64,000 nucleotides of DNA from Climacium dendroides (GCA_950106755.1 OX467083.1:3199501-3263500), one strand, 5' to 3'. Positions 46,352 to 57,809 are shown, counted from the stretch's first letter. Made by a program: numbers and translations. Notes: generated by a model not told the origin, from the sequence alone.

Positions 46352-46491
46352 TAGGTTGGCTTCTATATGGAATTGAGGCATGTAAAAGCCCACCAATCAA
46401 TGGTGAAATGGGAATTTAGTTTTTTGAGTCCCTATTCCACTATTGATTGGTGGGTTTTACCAGCCCCAACTCCACATAGAAGCCAGCTCAA
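46352..46491. mobile_element. Foldback element (140 bp)
   Basis: Left arm TAGGTTGGCTTCTATATGGA through AAAGCCCACCAATCAATGGT; right arm CTATTGATTGGTGGGTTTTA through CACATAGAAGCCAGCTCAA. GTA occurs immediately outside on both sides (46349-46351 and 46492-46494), compatible with a 3-bp duplication. Confidence 0.75.
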
Positions 46492-47413
46492 GTACTATGA
46501 AAGTGGATTGCCATTCTTTGTCACATGATGAAATGAATTTGCTTCATTTGCATTACAAATAAATTTAAAATAGCAAATAAAAAAATTTAAGTTGTTCAAG
46601 TTGAGAAGGAAGATGGAAGCTTAGCTTACAATTCTTTCGTCCGCCTCATTTTTCTCTAAAAGTGAGTTATTCCACACACACACTCCCTTTCAATCAATGC
46701 TATGGCAAACTATTGCGGTGAGAAAGAGTTGACCATCTTTTGGGTGTGGGTTTATTTTTAATGTGAAGCATTTTGAAGCATTTTGGACATTATTTTGTGT
46801 TTGTCCATTGTAGGATGACACAGCTATCTATAATTGTTTAAACTGAAACTGCAGAAATATTTCTTAAATGCCAAGTGCTACAGTAAGTTAAACTATCATA
46901 CCATTAGGATGCCCAAAGGGTTTTTGTGAGGAAGTAAAAATGGGCAGCCATAGCTTATGTAAAACCCATTTCAAATTCAATAATTGCATTTGAGGTCTTA
47001 TGAGAGCCTTTTATCACATCAAGTCCCTTTCTTACATCAACCGACCGAAGGTGAATTTTGGTCCCATTTGCACGCGACCTGTAGATTAGCTTTTGGTCAT
47101 TACCTAAGTATCGTAGGTTTCAATCTTACTCGGCCTCAGTCTGTGCGATGCCAGTGCTGGAGAAAATACTGTAGTCACCAATTCATTGAAAGAACTGTCT
47201 TGCTAGATTGTCTTTGTCGCGTGAACAGTTGTGCTTCGCAGGAATCTATCACATGACTGTATGTTGTCGAATGTATTGACTCTCGTATCTTGCTCAATGA
47301 ATTTGCTAGTGCAATTCTGGCATCATTGATAAGGCAACTGATCAAATAACTGCTTATAATGAAGGTCTCTGCCCCTACAGTTGACCCAAATAACAAGTAA
47401 GCACAAGCATAGT
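46492..47413. other. Intergenic DNA, no gene recognised
   Basis: Mixed to AT-rich; a patch near 46990-47280 has balanced composition but no recognisable protein. Confidence 0.4.
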
Positions 47414-47692
47414 TAAGGTAGGTACACCCAAAACCGCCACTTTTGCTACTGAGCCTAATTTCTATTATTAGACTGATCAAATTTTCATATGTTCTTGTTG
47501 GCAAGTGAAAGAGGGTTCCAACGCACCAGAGAACGTGGTATTTGGATACTGTATGCAAAAGTTATGAAGGAACAAAGTTTGGTTCGGAAAGCATTTCTTC
47601 TGCATAGGTACACAACTGATTTTGGAGATGTACGTATAGTATAGATGGCGGTTTAAGGTCAGTGGCACATTTGGGTGTCCCTACCTTAGTTA
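47414..47692 (+). mobile_element. Repeat family B copy 2, with terminal inverted repeats
   Basis: Left end TTAAGGTAGGTACACCCAAA and right end TTTGGGTGTCCCTACCTTAG are inverse over 19 bases. Interior as in copy 1 with about 85 percent identity by eye. Confidence 0.75.
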
Positions 47693-47696
47693 CTAC

Positions 47697-47740
47697 TCCC
47701 TCCTGTCCCAAAATGATATTCCTGTTGGACAAAATGTTTT
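47697..47740 (+). mobile_element. Stowaway-like MITE end
   Basis: TACTCCCTCCTGTCCCAAAA matches the classical plant Stowaway terminus CTCCCTCCGTCCCAAAA after a TA. The other end was not found, so this is a fragment abutting family B copy 2. Confidence 0.5.
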
Positions 47741-48092
47741 GGATTATGGTTGAAAATAACATTTAAAAATCCCCTTTTTGCATTGAAAGTAGAGTTCAGT
47801 GCGCTTCTAGTGTCTTAGAAACTTTAAGTTTGAGAACCCTTGAGTTTGAGAGCCCTTTTTCAAAGTGAAATTTTGGAGTATTGAAAAATGAAATTGGGGG
47901 GACTTTTTCAAGGAGCACAATGAACAATTAATTGTTTGGTGTGAGGTGTTGTTTTGTAGTTAGTTAGTATGGCCTCAAGCCCATGTGTGAATTTGTGTAC
48001 CACTTCTCAAGGCTTCATCTCCTTCAATTGTGCATTTGGAGCAGTTATGATTGTATATATATACATCCCTTAATTAGTCCAATCGTGCTTAA

Positions 48093-49003
48093 TTCCTAAA
48101 GTCCCATTGGCCCTAGACGGGCCAAAATGCAACTTTGGCTAGGCTCATTAGGTCTCAATATTCATCATAATTTTTCAAATTTTCCGTTGAAGCTAGAAAA
48201 AACATGAGCTTCATGGGAATATGATTTTTATTTCAATCGGTGCTTGAGAACAAAAGTTATGGTACAATAAGCCCAAAATGGAGGTTGGTAGGCAATACAA
48301 AAAGAAAATTACAAAAAGCCAAAATAAAATTTCTTTTAAATTCCTCAAATATTATATTTCTGTCTACATGTGAAGCTTTGATTCATTCTATTCAAACTAA
48401 TGATGAGAAAGTTATGGACAATCTTGTTTTTCAGACATCTTCCAAAATATTAACTTATAGGATTCTTTTTTTAATGCAATTTTCACATTTTTCAAAAAAA
48501 ATCTTTTATAGGGTTAAGTATGATTTCTAGAACAATCTCACCATTGGGATTATTGTGTTTCAATTCCATCTTAGAGCTATTGAGAATTTAATTTCTTGTT
48601 CAATTTTAAACCTACTTCTATTTAATAATTTTTTAAAGAATGAAAATTGAGTAAGTTTTTTTTAAAAACATTCAAGAATTTCAATTCAATTATTAAATAT
48701 ATATATATTTAAATTCAAAACATGTAGTACAAAAAAATTCCACAAATGGAAATCAAAGTCATCTGGAATTGCAAGACTCTCAGTGTTCAAAGAAACTTTT
48801 TTTCCAACTCTGAATGCTAAGATCTTCAAGTTTGCATGGTCAAACTTCATGAAATTTTTATCACATGATTTGAGACAAGTTGAGTACAAGATCACATGGT
48901 TAGATTCTAGAAATAAATATTTTTGCTGTTTTTTTGGCAAATGCAATAGAAATGGCAATTTTGAGTGTTGCTTGACAAAAAAGTGGCCTTGGGACTTTAT
49001 AGG
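48093..49003 (-). mobile_element. TTAA-flanked family G element (911 bp)
   Basis: TTAA at 48089-48092 and 49004-49007. Left end TTCCTAAAGTCCCATTGGCC and right end GGCCTTGGGACTTTATAGG are inverse. Its length is within 2 bp of the nested element at 42863. Noncoding throughout; the small open frames are not conserved. Confidence 0.8.
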
Positions 49004-49009
49004 TTAAAG

Positions 49010-49844
49010 CTTTTGTACAAATTGCTCGCCTTCTACTAGTTGAAGAGTATTGATAATTCTTAGAGCTAGGGTGAAATGAAAGAAAATCTATATTGTAAGT
49101 GAAGGATACATTCTTGCAAAGATGAAATATTTATCTTTGTAGAATTGGGGCAACAATTCAACATATATTAAAGAAAATTAAATTCAAGAGATTTTTTTCC
49201 ATTGATTTTTTCTATGAACCTAGAAATTGTGACATCTATTTTAAGATTTTTTTTGCAATGCCCTCTAGCTATATTAGAAAGGATTGTTAAACGGGTTGTT
49301 AAAAAATATAAGTAGTGTAAAAGACACTTTAATTAAAATGGAAAGTCAAGAAGCCCACCTCACCAAGGAAGGTTTGCCAATCAATAATTGGAAAAGGAAA
49401 ACAATTTGTGCTAGTGTAGTACTCCATATCACATTTGGAGGTGAGATCAACATGACTACTTATAATTTACTACAATAGCCTAACAATTGTTGCGTGAAAT
49501 CCTCTATTAGCTCTTGTAAAATGTGTAATTCATTGAATTTTGTATGTTGGCAAATGAATTTATACTAAGCTCTTGTATGTTGATGAATTTATTCATTGAC
49601 TTTTCTAAGTTGTATCAGTTCCTATATATTGAATCTATCATATTATGAACATCTTCATTGTTAAAGTTGACATTTTTATTGAAATAATACCTGTTCACAA
49701 TAAGTTTGTACACCCAAGCAAGCACTAGTGAAAACATAGTGGCAATAGATGAAAGAAACTAAGGTAAAACAAGAGGTCCATAAATCGCCCACCTAATAGT
49801 TGAAACAAAATTTTGAGGAGATGAAGCTTGTTGAAATATTTTTT
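49010..49844. other. AT-rich intergenic DNA, no gene recognised
   Basis: No supported feature. Confidence 0.4.
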
Positions 49845-50115
49845 CAGTAAATTTTGCTCGAAAAACAAGTGTAGTTGACATCCAATCTTGAGTCGTTTCA
49901 AATTTTTGGAGCTTTGTGAAATCAATTATGAAAATTTGAAGTTGAAATGGCATAGGGTTCTAAAATCATCCACCTCCTCAAATGTACATTGTTTGTACAT
50001 TGCTAAAGGCTATGAAAAAACAACATGTACAAATGGTGTACGTTTGAAGAGATGGATGGTTTTGGAGTTTGTGTGCTTTTAGAACCTCCTACCTTACTAG
50101 TCCTTATTTTGGATC
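49845..50115 (-). mobile_element. Repeat family A copy 2 (inverted relative to copy 1)
   Basis: Read on the minus strand it matches copy 1 for more than 200 bases: CTACCTT end, CACAAAGCTCC, TTTGAAGTTGAAATGGCATA, TTTGTACATTGCTAAAGGCT. The match continues past 49860 into sequence shared with copy 3. Confidence 0.7.
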
Positions 50116-50174
50116 ATACTCTCTTTTTGGAGGATCATCGCCCTAGTCTCCGCAAATCATTTTTTTTTCCAGCA

Positions 50175-50366
50175 CTAGTGAATACAATGTAGGCTCTTTT
50201 CACAAATAGTGCAAATGTTGCAATAGAGTAGCCTACACTCACTGAGCCCATCCTTCAAAAGCAGGGAATGTAAGTTCACTTCACGCAGGTAGTTCCCGTA
50301 CTGCTGCGTCTCCCCTTGTCCTATCACCGGACGTTGCTGCGGGGTTAAGACTGACGCTGGATCCAT
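50175..50366 (-). CDS. Unrecognised exon-like open frame in a GC-richer islet
   Basis: Starts MDPASVLTPQQRPVIGQGET and continues QQYGNYLREV before turning less protein-like. The first 30 codons have a balanced, protein-like composition and could be a first exon ending at a GT near CTGCGTGAAGTGAAC. No family recognised and no further exon seen downstream, where repeat family A begins. Could be a captured or orphaned exon, or chance. Confidence 0.2.
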   Translation of the reverse strand: MDPASVLTPQQRPVIGQGETQQYGNYLREVNLHSLLLKDGLSECRLLYCNICTICEKSLHCIH

Positions 50367-50389
50367 GCTGGCCCCATCGAATGAATGAC

Positions 50390-50800
50390 CTGAGTGAGCA
50401 AGCGAGCGAGTGAGCGAGCATCTGTGGATTGATCTATCTTCTTCTTCTTCTTCCCACTCTGCTTACCAGACTGTCTCACCAGCTCCATGCTTCTGCCAAT
50501 TCCTGTGGGCGGAGTTGCTACTCACTGGTACGTACGGGTGTCCCTGAAAGCCTGAAAAGCCTAGAAAGCAAGCCTGGCCCAAGCACCCAAGTGCCCAAGC
50601 TGAGCTTTCAACCAATTGCTGGGAGCTTGCGACTGGATCAGTGTGTGCACAGCCATGTCCCTGGATGGAGGCACGGAAGAATTTTTTCTTTTTCTTTCAT
50701 TGGAAGAGGGAGGAAATCAGTCACACATCCTTCCTTCCTTCCTCCCTCACCAAGGCAACTACAGCCAAGGAGAGGCTTTTATTAATGTGTAGGGCAAAGA
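50390..50800. other. GC-richer islet with tetranucleotide and TTC tracts
   Basis: AGCAAGCGAGCGAGTGAGCG (50398), TTCTTCTTCTTCTTC (50439) and TCCTTCCTTCCTTCCTCC (50727) tracts. No recognisable protein on either strand. Confidence 0.5.
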
Positions 50801-51586
50801 ATGTCCGAGGAAGACCAAGGGGAATTCAGTAAAAAAAAGGAATAAGAAGTGCTGATGACAAGGCACTTTTTTCCACGAAATGAATCCAGGCATTGCAAGC
50901 GGGAAATGAACCGAACGTGATGAATAGAACATAATTGGATGAAACTGAATGCACCATGCCCAATTTCGTGAGCAAAACCATGTTGGTATGGTAGTCAAGC
51001 AATAAACCCTAATCATGGTGCAAAATCCGACCAGAAAATGAACAAGAGATCTCCTTTACAAATGAGGATGCCATCTCCTGTGACAGAGTGGTTTCCACGA
51101 GTGAGCAAGCTGGCCCTGATTGTGGTCTCAGGGCATCGTTCTGAAATTTTAATTGGGAGATGCTACATCTGAAGCAGCAGCAGCTAAGCTTAGAACTAAC
51201 TGAAGTTGGAGTTCAGTTTAACTTGAGCTTGAGCTTACGCTTGAACTTTGGCCACGTCCCGTTGCCTTGAGGAGACAGCAACGGATTGAAGCTCTGGACT
51301 GCCCTTCTGAGCCCTTCTGTACTTTCCTTACACTGTGAGTCGTACCCGTTCATTCCCACTGACAGAAAAAAGCTTTGGGTTCCAGGGCTGGCTGGTTTGC
51401 TGCACCATTCCTTGCCAGGCCCCCCATCGCAAGGAATTCCAAGTACGGCCAACTCGCACTCGATATTGGCGGCCTTCTGACTGTCCTGGTTCTGGAGGAG
51501 AAAGGGGGGCCTCTTTCGATGGCAGAGCTTGAAGCGACAAGCTGGAGACGGAGGAATCAATAACTTTGACCGATCAATCTTCCATG

Positions 51587-51651
51587 AAAGCCAAGCCAAA
51601 GCCAAGCCAAAGCCAAGCCAAAGCCAAGCCAAAGCCAAGCCAAAGCCAAGC
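51587..51651. repeat. 11-bp tandem repeat, about six units
   Basis: AAGCCAAGCCA repeated without a break. It produces an LALAWL-type peptide on the minus strand, which is an artefact. The surrounding islet (51040-51740) is GC-richer and has no recognised gene. Confidence 0.9.
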
Positions 51652-52172
51652 TAGATGGAGACTCAGAGAGATGTGGGATGGAGGATGGAACTCAGGTGGG
51701 AAGGGGGGTTACCATGCTGAATATCTTGGGGCCAACTCCAAGGTGAATTGACCCCCTCATTGCCCCCGGGAGAACATTGAAATTTTATATTTGCAACACG
51801 CGCAAAAATTGGAAAGTTATGCAATTCATATTTGCAATCAGAGGTCCCAAATTAGGTTGTAGAGGTGAAGAAATATAAAAATATGTGGCTCAAAATAAGG
51901 GGGCAAATTTTCAAATTCTCCCTTGGTTGGGGTGGTGAGGGGATCAATTCTCCTTGGCCAACTCCAAGAGGGGCACATGTTTCTCATAGCCCCACGCGCT
52001 TGTTTTACAAATTAAACTCAAGTGGAATTATAATTTTCCGATGAAAATTGTAATTTCTATGGAAAAACTGAAGTGATTTGCCCTCAGATTATAAAATCGT
52101 CCATGGAGTGGAGTCATAAATGTCCCATGAACAAACTCATAACCACCTTTTCATGTATCTTTTGGCACTTAA

Positions 52173-53065
52173 CCCCTAAATGATTTGGACTATATTTTCA
52201 CCAAAATTGCTCCAAAACTTGCCATTTCTAGCGCAAGTAACAAATTTTAGAAAAACAAATCATTTTTAGACAATCACATGTAACCATGGGATTTTGTAGT
52301 ATGCTTGTTTGAGAAGATGTGGAAAAAAAAATCAGAACTTTCCATTGTTTAGATTGCAAGATATTAGTGTTTTAAGTGACAAAAATCCTTGTTGGGGCTT
52401 TGGGAAAATCGGATAGCTGCACTTCACAAGCTCACATTTGTATGAAAGAATGTGCAAAATGGTGGTGTTTCTTTGGATTCATTTTTCAAGGCAAGTTGGC
52501 TATATGCTTGAAAAATTTCAGATCACTTGGAATTGTATAACACATAAGAAAAAAATAGCAAGTGGAAAGAAATAGAAAACGATTCAAAATACTAAGTCGT
52601 TAATGTTACACCTAATGTTTGTTGTTAATGTACACCTAATGTTTGTTTGTTTTTTCCAAAAATATTGAAAATTGAATTGAAAGTAAAGGACTTCAAAGTT
52701 TATCTTAGAATATAAATTCCATAACTACTTGCAAACTAGAACCCCTCATAACTTTCATCTCATTAATCAAAATGGAATGATTCAAAGTTTTCTACATTTA
52801 TATAAATCTAAAGAATCAATTTAAAATTTTTATTTCTTATAAGAATGATTTTTAAAGGAAATTTTTTAGTTGCCTAAATTGCCCCCTAAGCAATAAAAAC
52901 TACATATCATACAATAACTTTTTAACCATGTAGTCAAAAGTTATGAAAATTGTGAGGCCTTGAAGCTACTCCTTGAGAAAATGTTGTGTGAACATTTCAA
53001 AGAAAAAAATAAAAATTCCATTCGTAGTGAGTTGCCCCAAAATTGCCATGCTGCCAAGTAAATTT
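52173..53065 (+). repeat. Repeat family H copy 3
   Basis: Starts right after TTAA (52169-52172) with CCCCTAAATGATTTGGAC, the superfamily end. The first part (CCATTTCTAGCGCAAG, AACCATGGGATTTTGTAGTA, TTGCAAGATATTAG) is shared with family G; the later part (TTCAAGGCAAGTTGGCTATA, CATAACTTTCATCTCATTAA, AGTGAGTTGCCCCAAAATTG) with the other H copies. The right end is unclear. Confidence 0.65.
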
Positions 53066-54180
53066 TAATTTGGACGTTACTACTTGCTTGGACATGCCAA
53101 AACATGTTAGAGAGAGTGATATAGCACTTAAAAAACAAAATGTTATATGTAGGGAATGATGGGAAGAAAATAATACTTACAGAAATGAAGATTTTATGAC
53201 TATCTAGATCTGTCTCAAACCATAATTTCTTTTGTCAAGTCATGGGCAACATTTCATAATAACTTATAAAATAGCTCCAATGTATTACTACACACGTGGG
53301 CAAACAATATTTCCAAAAAAATGGTGTCAAGTTTTTTGGGATATTATTTTTTCAAATAATTTTTTTAATGGAAAAAAATGAATCTTCCTAATTTTAAGCA
53401 TCCTTTGAATCGTATTATAAGAAATTCTTTGTATATCATATCCAAATAGCTCATACTTTGGTGCATGAGAATCCTCATTTGAATATCTACTAATGAAATA
53501 AGATCAAAGTGAACTACCAACTACAATACCCGTATCCCCCACCCAAAAATGCCTTGTTCATTTTGTAGGAGGAGTATTTCCCATAACCTCCTCTTGGCAC
53601 ATGAAATTCAAATAATCAATGATTATGGAATTTTCATTCATTGATCACATATTTCATCCATTCTAAACAAGCTTTTACATCGAACAAACCCCTTGTTGTC
53701 ATCAATTGTAAAAACAAACAAGTATTTCTTGTCGGGCTTTGTCTTCTTTAGCCTATTCATTTTCAAAATTTCTTCTACCTTGGTGATTCCCCTATACAAA
53801 ATACCTTTTAATTCTTTATAACTTTTGCGTAAAATATCCAAATAACCCACCCTTTGTTGCATTTGAATGATCGTTCATCTACCTACAAAAAAGCATAACC
53901 CTTTGATCATTGTACTAACCCATAAACAATGTTGCGGCCATTTTGGGGCCCATGAATGACAAAGAGTCTTCCATATGGGACATAAATACAACGACTCATC
54001 CTCCAAATTTTGTATGAAAAGGAGAAGTCTCCTTCAATAGTTTAACTTCCGATGAGTACCTTTTGAATTTTCTTAAACCAATACCCAAATGGATGATTTC
54101 CACATTCACCTCAGTCTCCGTCCTTTAATACTAATTCTGCTCAAAATCAAAGCATTTATTTGAATTACTTGGCCTATTAA
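53066..54180. other. AT-rich intergenic DNA, no gene recognised
   Basis: No supported feature. Confidence 0.4.
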
Positions 54181-54304
54181 AGATATATTCACACTTGGTG
54201 TTAGGAGTGATGTTTGTAGTGTGAATCCAGTCTAAAAGTAAGTCCAAATTCATTCCTAAGATCCTCAGTAACAACACTCTTTACCACCAAGTGCAAACAT
54301 ACCT
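54181..54304. mobile_element. Short MITE, copy 1 of the GCACTTGGTGT family
   Basis: ATTCACACTTGGTGTTAGG at the left and CCACCAAGTGCAAACATACC at the right; interior AATTCATTCCTAAGATCCTC matches the copy at 55083-55208. The left end is mutated and no target duplication remains. Confidence 0.7.
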
Positions 54305-54605
54305 GTTATGCATTCGTTATCTCATCTCAAAACAGTCATCAGTTACTTTAAGTGACACTCAATTGCAGACATTCAACTGAAGGCAGATCTAAGTTATGAG
54401 AGGCAATACTTTTTTTTTGTTTAAAATTTATTTTTTTGCTCTCCTTTTGTGTCAGTGAGAAAGGAGAGATCAGATTCCGCTTTTGGCAAGCCGGGGCCGA
54501 AGAAATCACGGCTCATAATCTAGGGTAACAACTTGAGTCAGTGGCCGTCATGAGCTCGATCATGTGTAGGGGAAAAATGTACAGTCCCGCTGTACAGGTG
54601 CAGGA

Positions 54606-54770
54606 CAAGTGAAGGCGCACCTCTCAAAGGACTTGGCTGCAGAGTCTGAGGAGGAGAACCAAGACTGGAATTCCAAATGGGAGACCCCGGCATGTGATGG
54701 ATCTGAAACAAAGATATCCAGTACTTACTCACAGATACGATACGAGGGCCATGTCCCCAAATTTCCGCTC
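54606..54770 (+). CDS. Exon-like open frame, unrecognised
   Basis: Follows an acceptor-like CAGGTGCAG and reads KAHLSKDLAAESEEENQDWN, then SKWETPACDG, acidic and unlike the surrounding AT-driven frames. It lies between two MITEs and could be a stray or transposon-captured exon. No family recognised. Confidence 0.2.
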
Positions 54771-54823
54771 AAAAGCAACCAAAAAAATGCCGGATTGGAC
54801 AAAAGTCTGCTTTTAAATACATG

Positions 54824-55026
54824 CACTACAAGGAAAAGGGGTATTTTAAGTATAGTCTTAGTAGTATTGTCTTTTAAGTAATGGCTTTTAAATGAGGTTT
54901 TTAGTAAAATTTTACTAAAAAGACAGTCTTTTTAGTAAATTTTTATTAAAAACCTTACTTAAAGGTCATTACTTAAAAGACTATACTATTAGGACTATAC
55001 TTAAAACACCCATTTCCTTTGTAGTG
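54824..55026. mobile_element. CACTA-type MITE (203 bp) with 3-bp target duplication
   Basis: Ends CACTACAAGGAAAAGGGGT and ACCCATTTCCTTTGTAGTG show the classical CACTA terminus. ATG is duplicated on both sides (54821-54823 and 55027-55029). The whole element is a near palindrome (AAGTATAGTCTTAGTAG against ATTAGGACTATACTT, TTTAGTAAAATTTTACTAAA at the centre). Confidence 0.9.
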
Positions 55027-55082
55027 ATGTTTGTATTAAAAATATACATATCCATTTGTCGACAAAACGGAGCTTGCACTAA

Positions 55083-55208
55083 AGGTATGTTTGCACTTGG
55101 TGTTAGGGTTGATGTTTGTCTAATGAGAATCCGGTCTAGATGTTGGTCTGAATTCATTCCTAAAACCCTCATTAACAACATTCTTTGACACCAAGTGCAA
55201 ACATACCT
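55083..55208. mobile_element. Short MITE, copy 2 of the GCACTTGGTGT family
   Basis: Terminal repeats AGGTATGTTTGCACTTGGTG and CACCAAGTGCAAACATACCT are perfect inverses. TAA flanks both sides (55080-55082 and 55209-55211), as expected for PIF/Harbinger (Tourist-type) elements. 126 bp, noncoding. Confidence 0.85.
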
Positions 55209-55435
55209 TAAGGTAGGAGGCTCGAACTCTGCTCGGGCATTTTGAACCGCCCCTATAAATGGCATTGGAATGGATTGGAGGTGGTTCTTCAATTGACCTC
55301 CATAGTCATTGAAAAAATTGAGAAAAATATTATTCATGATTGCAAGAGCCAATTATTCTCCTTGCTTTTCTCAATTCTCTCTAGAAGTTGCAGTGAACAC
55401 TTGATGAAAGACTGAGGATCATAAATAGAGACCTA

Positions 55436-55610
55436 CGACACTTTTTGTTTGGAAATTCACAAGTAATTCAAAAAAATATGAAACAACTTGGGCTAGATGC
55501 CAATTCTTCTTGTCTTTCAAGGAAAATTCATTGAAAAATATTTTGAGAAGTTTCGCTTGCCCAAAATTTAGTTCCAATGCTTAGATGGTTGACTTGTGGA
55601 CTCACTACCT
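55436..55610 (+). repeat. Repeat family A copy 3 (partial)
   Basis: AAAAATATGAAACAACTTGG and GCTAGATGCCAATT match copy 1; the following GAAAATTCATTGAAAAATAT and AAGTTTCGCTTGCCCAAAAT segments match copy 2 read on the minus strand, showing that the family is longer than the part kept in copy 1. Confidence 0.65.
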
Positions 55611-56467
55611 TACTAACATTGTAGACCAAAGGGAAAAAGGTGGTTTAATTGCATTCCTCTTCAACCCCAATTCTTTACTCTGTAAACGGAACGGTGTGAT
55701 CACCAAACCACGTTGGAAAAATATATCTCATAGAACAACATTCGAATAGGGAACCTCAATTCTCATACCCACAATTATATGCATAATAACCCCTAATGCA
55801 AATGCAAGTAGGAACTTGAATGTGGTCTATTGTATCAAAGTTTTTTTTATTGCTTCTTGTTTGTATGGTCTCTATTTGTCCAATTCCAATCTACGTTAGG
55901 GATTAACCACTGTGGTAAGTAGAACGAAATGGTGTAAGAACAACAAGAGAGACAGCTACTTTGTTCTAAGGTTTCCTTCAACATGATGCCACAAAACTGA
56001 TGCAATGATGTTTGAAGGGAATGTACATCTTTGATTGACATGTATGACATCTACACATAGTTATTATTATATGACAAGATTCAGTTTTATTGGATTGTAT
56101 TAGAATGTCAAGGGATTTGCACACAATATACAATTTATGAATTCAATAAACACCATCATCAATGGAGCTTCTACATATGGTAAAAGATTCTTGCATTATT
56201 TGACTAAATGAAGGACACTTTTGGATTGTCATTGTAAGTGTGTACAAAATAAAGAGAACTACATTACCATCTCAAAGGGCAAAATAATGGCTAATTAGGT
56301 TCACAATGGGGGGCTATATAATTTGTTTTGACCACCTGTGATGTATCTTTTTTTTTCCAAAAATGAGTTGACCCAAATACTTGTGGAATTATATTATCTA
56401 ATTTGCCACTCTTTTAAGAGCTATGATCAAATGGTTTATATTGGACTTTCTACCTTAAGGTGAGCCC
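55611..56467. other. AT-rich intergenic DNA, no gene recognised
   Basis: No supported feature. Confidence 0.4.
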
Positions 56468-56758
56468 CTCCAAATGTACCATTGATCCTAAACCACTATC
56501 TTTACTCTCTATACATTTCCACAAAATCAATTATATACCTAATTAGAAGAAACTTTTTTTACCAAATTTTTTACCAAACTTTGTTCCTTCATTATTTTTG
56601 CAAATGGTATGCAAATGATATGTTATTTGCAGGGTTAATTGGTGCATTAGAACCTCCTTTCAAGTGCCAATACGAAAATCAATGAAAATGTGACTAGTCT
56701 AACAATAATAACTAGACACAAAAACAAACAATGGTGGTTTTGGGTGTATCTACCTTAG
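56468..56758 (-). mobile_element. Repeat family B copy 3 (inverted, diverged)
   Basis: On the minus strand: left end CTAAGGTAGATACACCCAAA, interior TTGGCACTTGAAAGGAGGTT, GAAGGAACAAAGTTTGGTAA, AATTGATTTTGTGGAAATGT, ending CATTTGGAGGGGCTCACCTT. Both terminal inverted repeats are recognisable. Confidence 0.7.
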
Positions 56759-57141
56759 TATAAGCATTTGAGAACTATCTAAATCTAGTCCAAACTAAAG
56801 TATATTAGCTTTGTCCTCAAGGTCTAGAGCTCCAATGCTTGGTATTAGTTGGTATTAGTGAAACAAACTTGGTCAAGATCTCATTACAACTAGTATGCCC
56901 TATGCCATTGCCACAACCAAAATAAAAGTAAAAATACTTTTCTAATTTTTTAATTTATCAAAATTTAAAATTTCAATAACTTTCACACTGTAGGTCCAAA
57001 TGCCACAAATAAAATTTGTACATCCCTCCTAGGACTAAGAGAAATTTCCAAAAATACTAAAAATGTGACTAAGGAACGACCAAAAGATGTATAATTCTAG
57101 AAATCTCAACATAACAAACAAAACAAATAGCCTGACTTTAA

Positions 57142-57802
57142 TCCCTCAATGCCCAAGGCACCAAATTTTGGTGTTGACAATATTTTGAATTTAAATAAAA
57201 CCTAATCAAGTTGCTATTTTAAATAGTTTATGTTTTAAAAAATTTTAAAGTCTAGTTTTAGCATCAAAAATCCAATTTTGAAAATGATTGATTATGATTT
57301 TTCTATTCAAGATCTTATGCAAGGATATCTATTGCAATCTTTACTTTCCATAGTGTTGAAGGTTTTTGGAAATGAGTCTCAAATACACTAGATTTTGGAG
57401 AAAAAATCACACTAAAAATCTATTTAAAATTGCAAGAGTACGACACTTAGATTTTAATTGGATCTTGCATATGTAAATGAAACATTTAGGCCCTTTATCA
57501 ATTGGATCTTTATTTTGATATATTTTTGGTGACTAAATTTTTAGATTTGACATGTGAAAAGAAGTTTGAAAGACTTCAAATCACTTTTGTAGTTTTAACA
57601 CCCTCATCATTAAATATTATAATATTTCAATCCATAAGTGATATTGTTGTATTTCTTTTTCCTATGTAATCTCTAAGATGTCTAGATTGAATTTATTTAT
57701 TTATGATTGAAAAAAATTGATATAACTTATCATAATTTTGACTTTTTGTTCAATTTAGAGCAAATACCTAAAAGCTCAAAAATGGCCTTGGGCATTTAGG
57801 AG
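57142..57802. mobile_element. TTAA-flanked element (661 bp), same ends
   Basis: TTAA at 57138-57141 and 57803-57806. Ends TCCCTCAATGCCCAAGGC and GGCCTTGGGCATTTAGGAG are inverse. The AT-rich interior is not obviously related to the 909-bp elements. Confidence 0.7.
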
Positions 57803-57809
57803 TTAAAGC

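Noticed and set aside
50429..50785. 118-codon plus-strand open frame
   Set aside because: Spans TTC and TTCC tracts; no recognisable protein.
51213..51638. 141-codon minus-strand frame with a repetitive Leu-Ala-Trp start
   Set aside because: The start is the translated 11-bp tandem repeat; the rest is not recognised.
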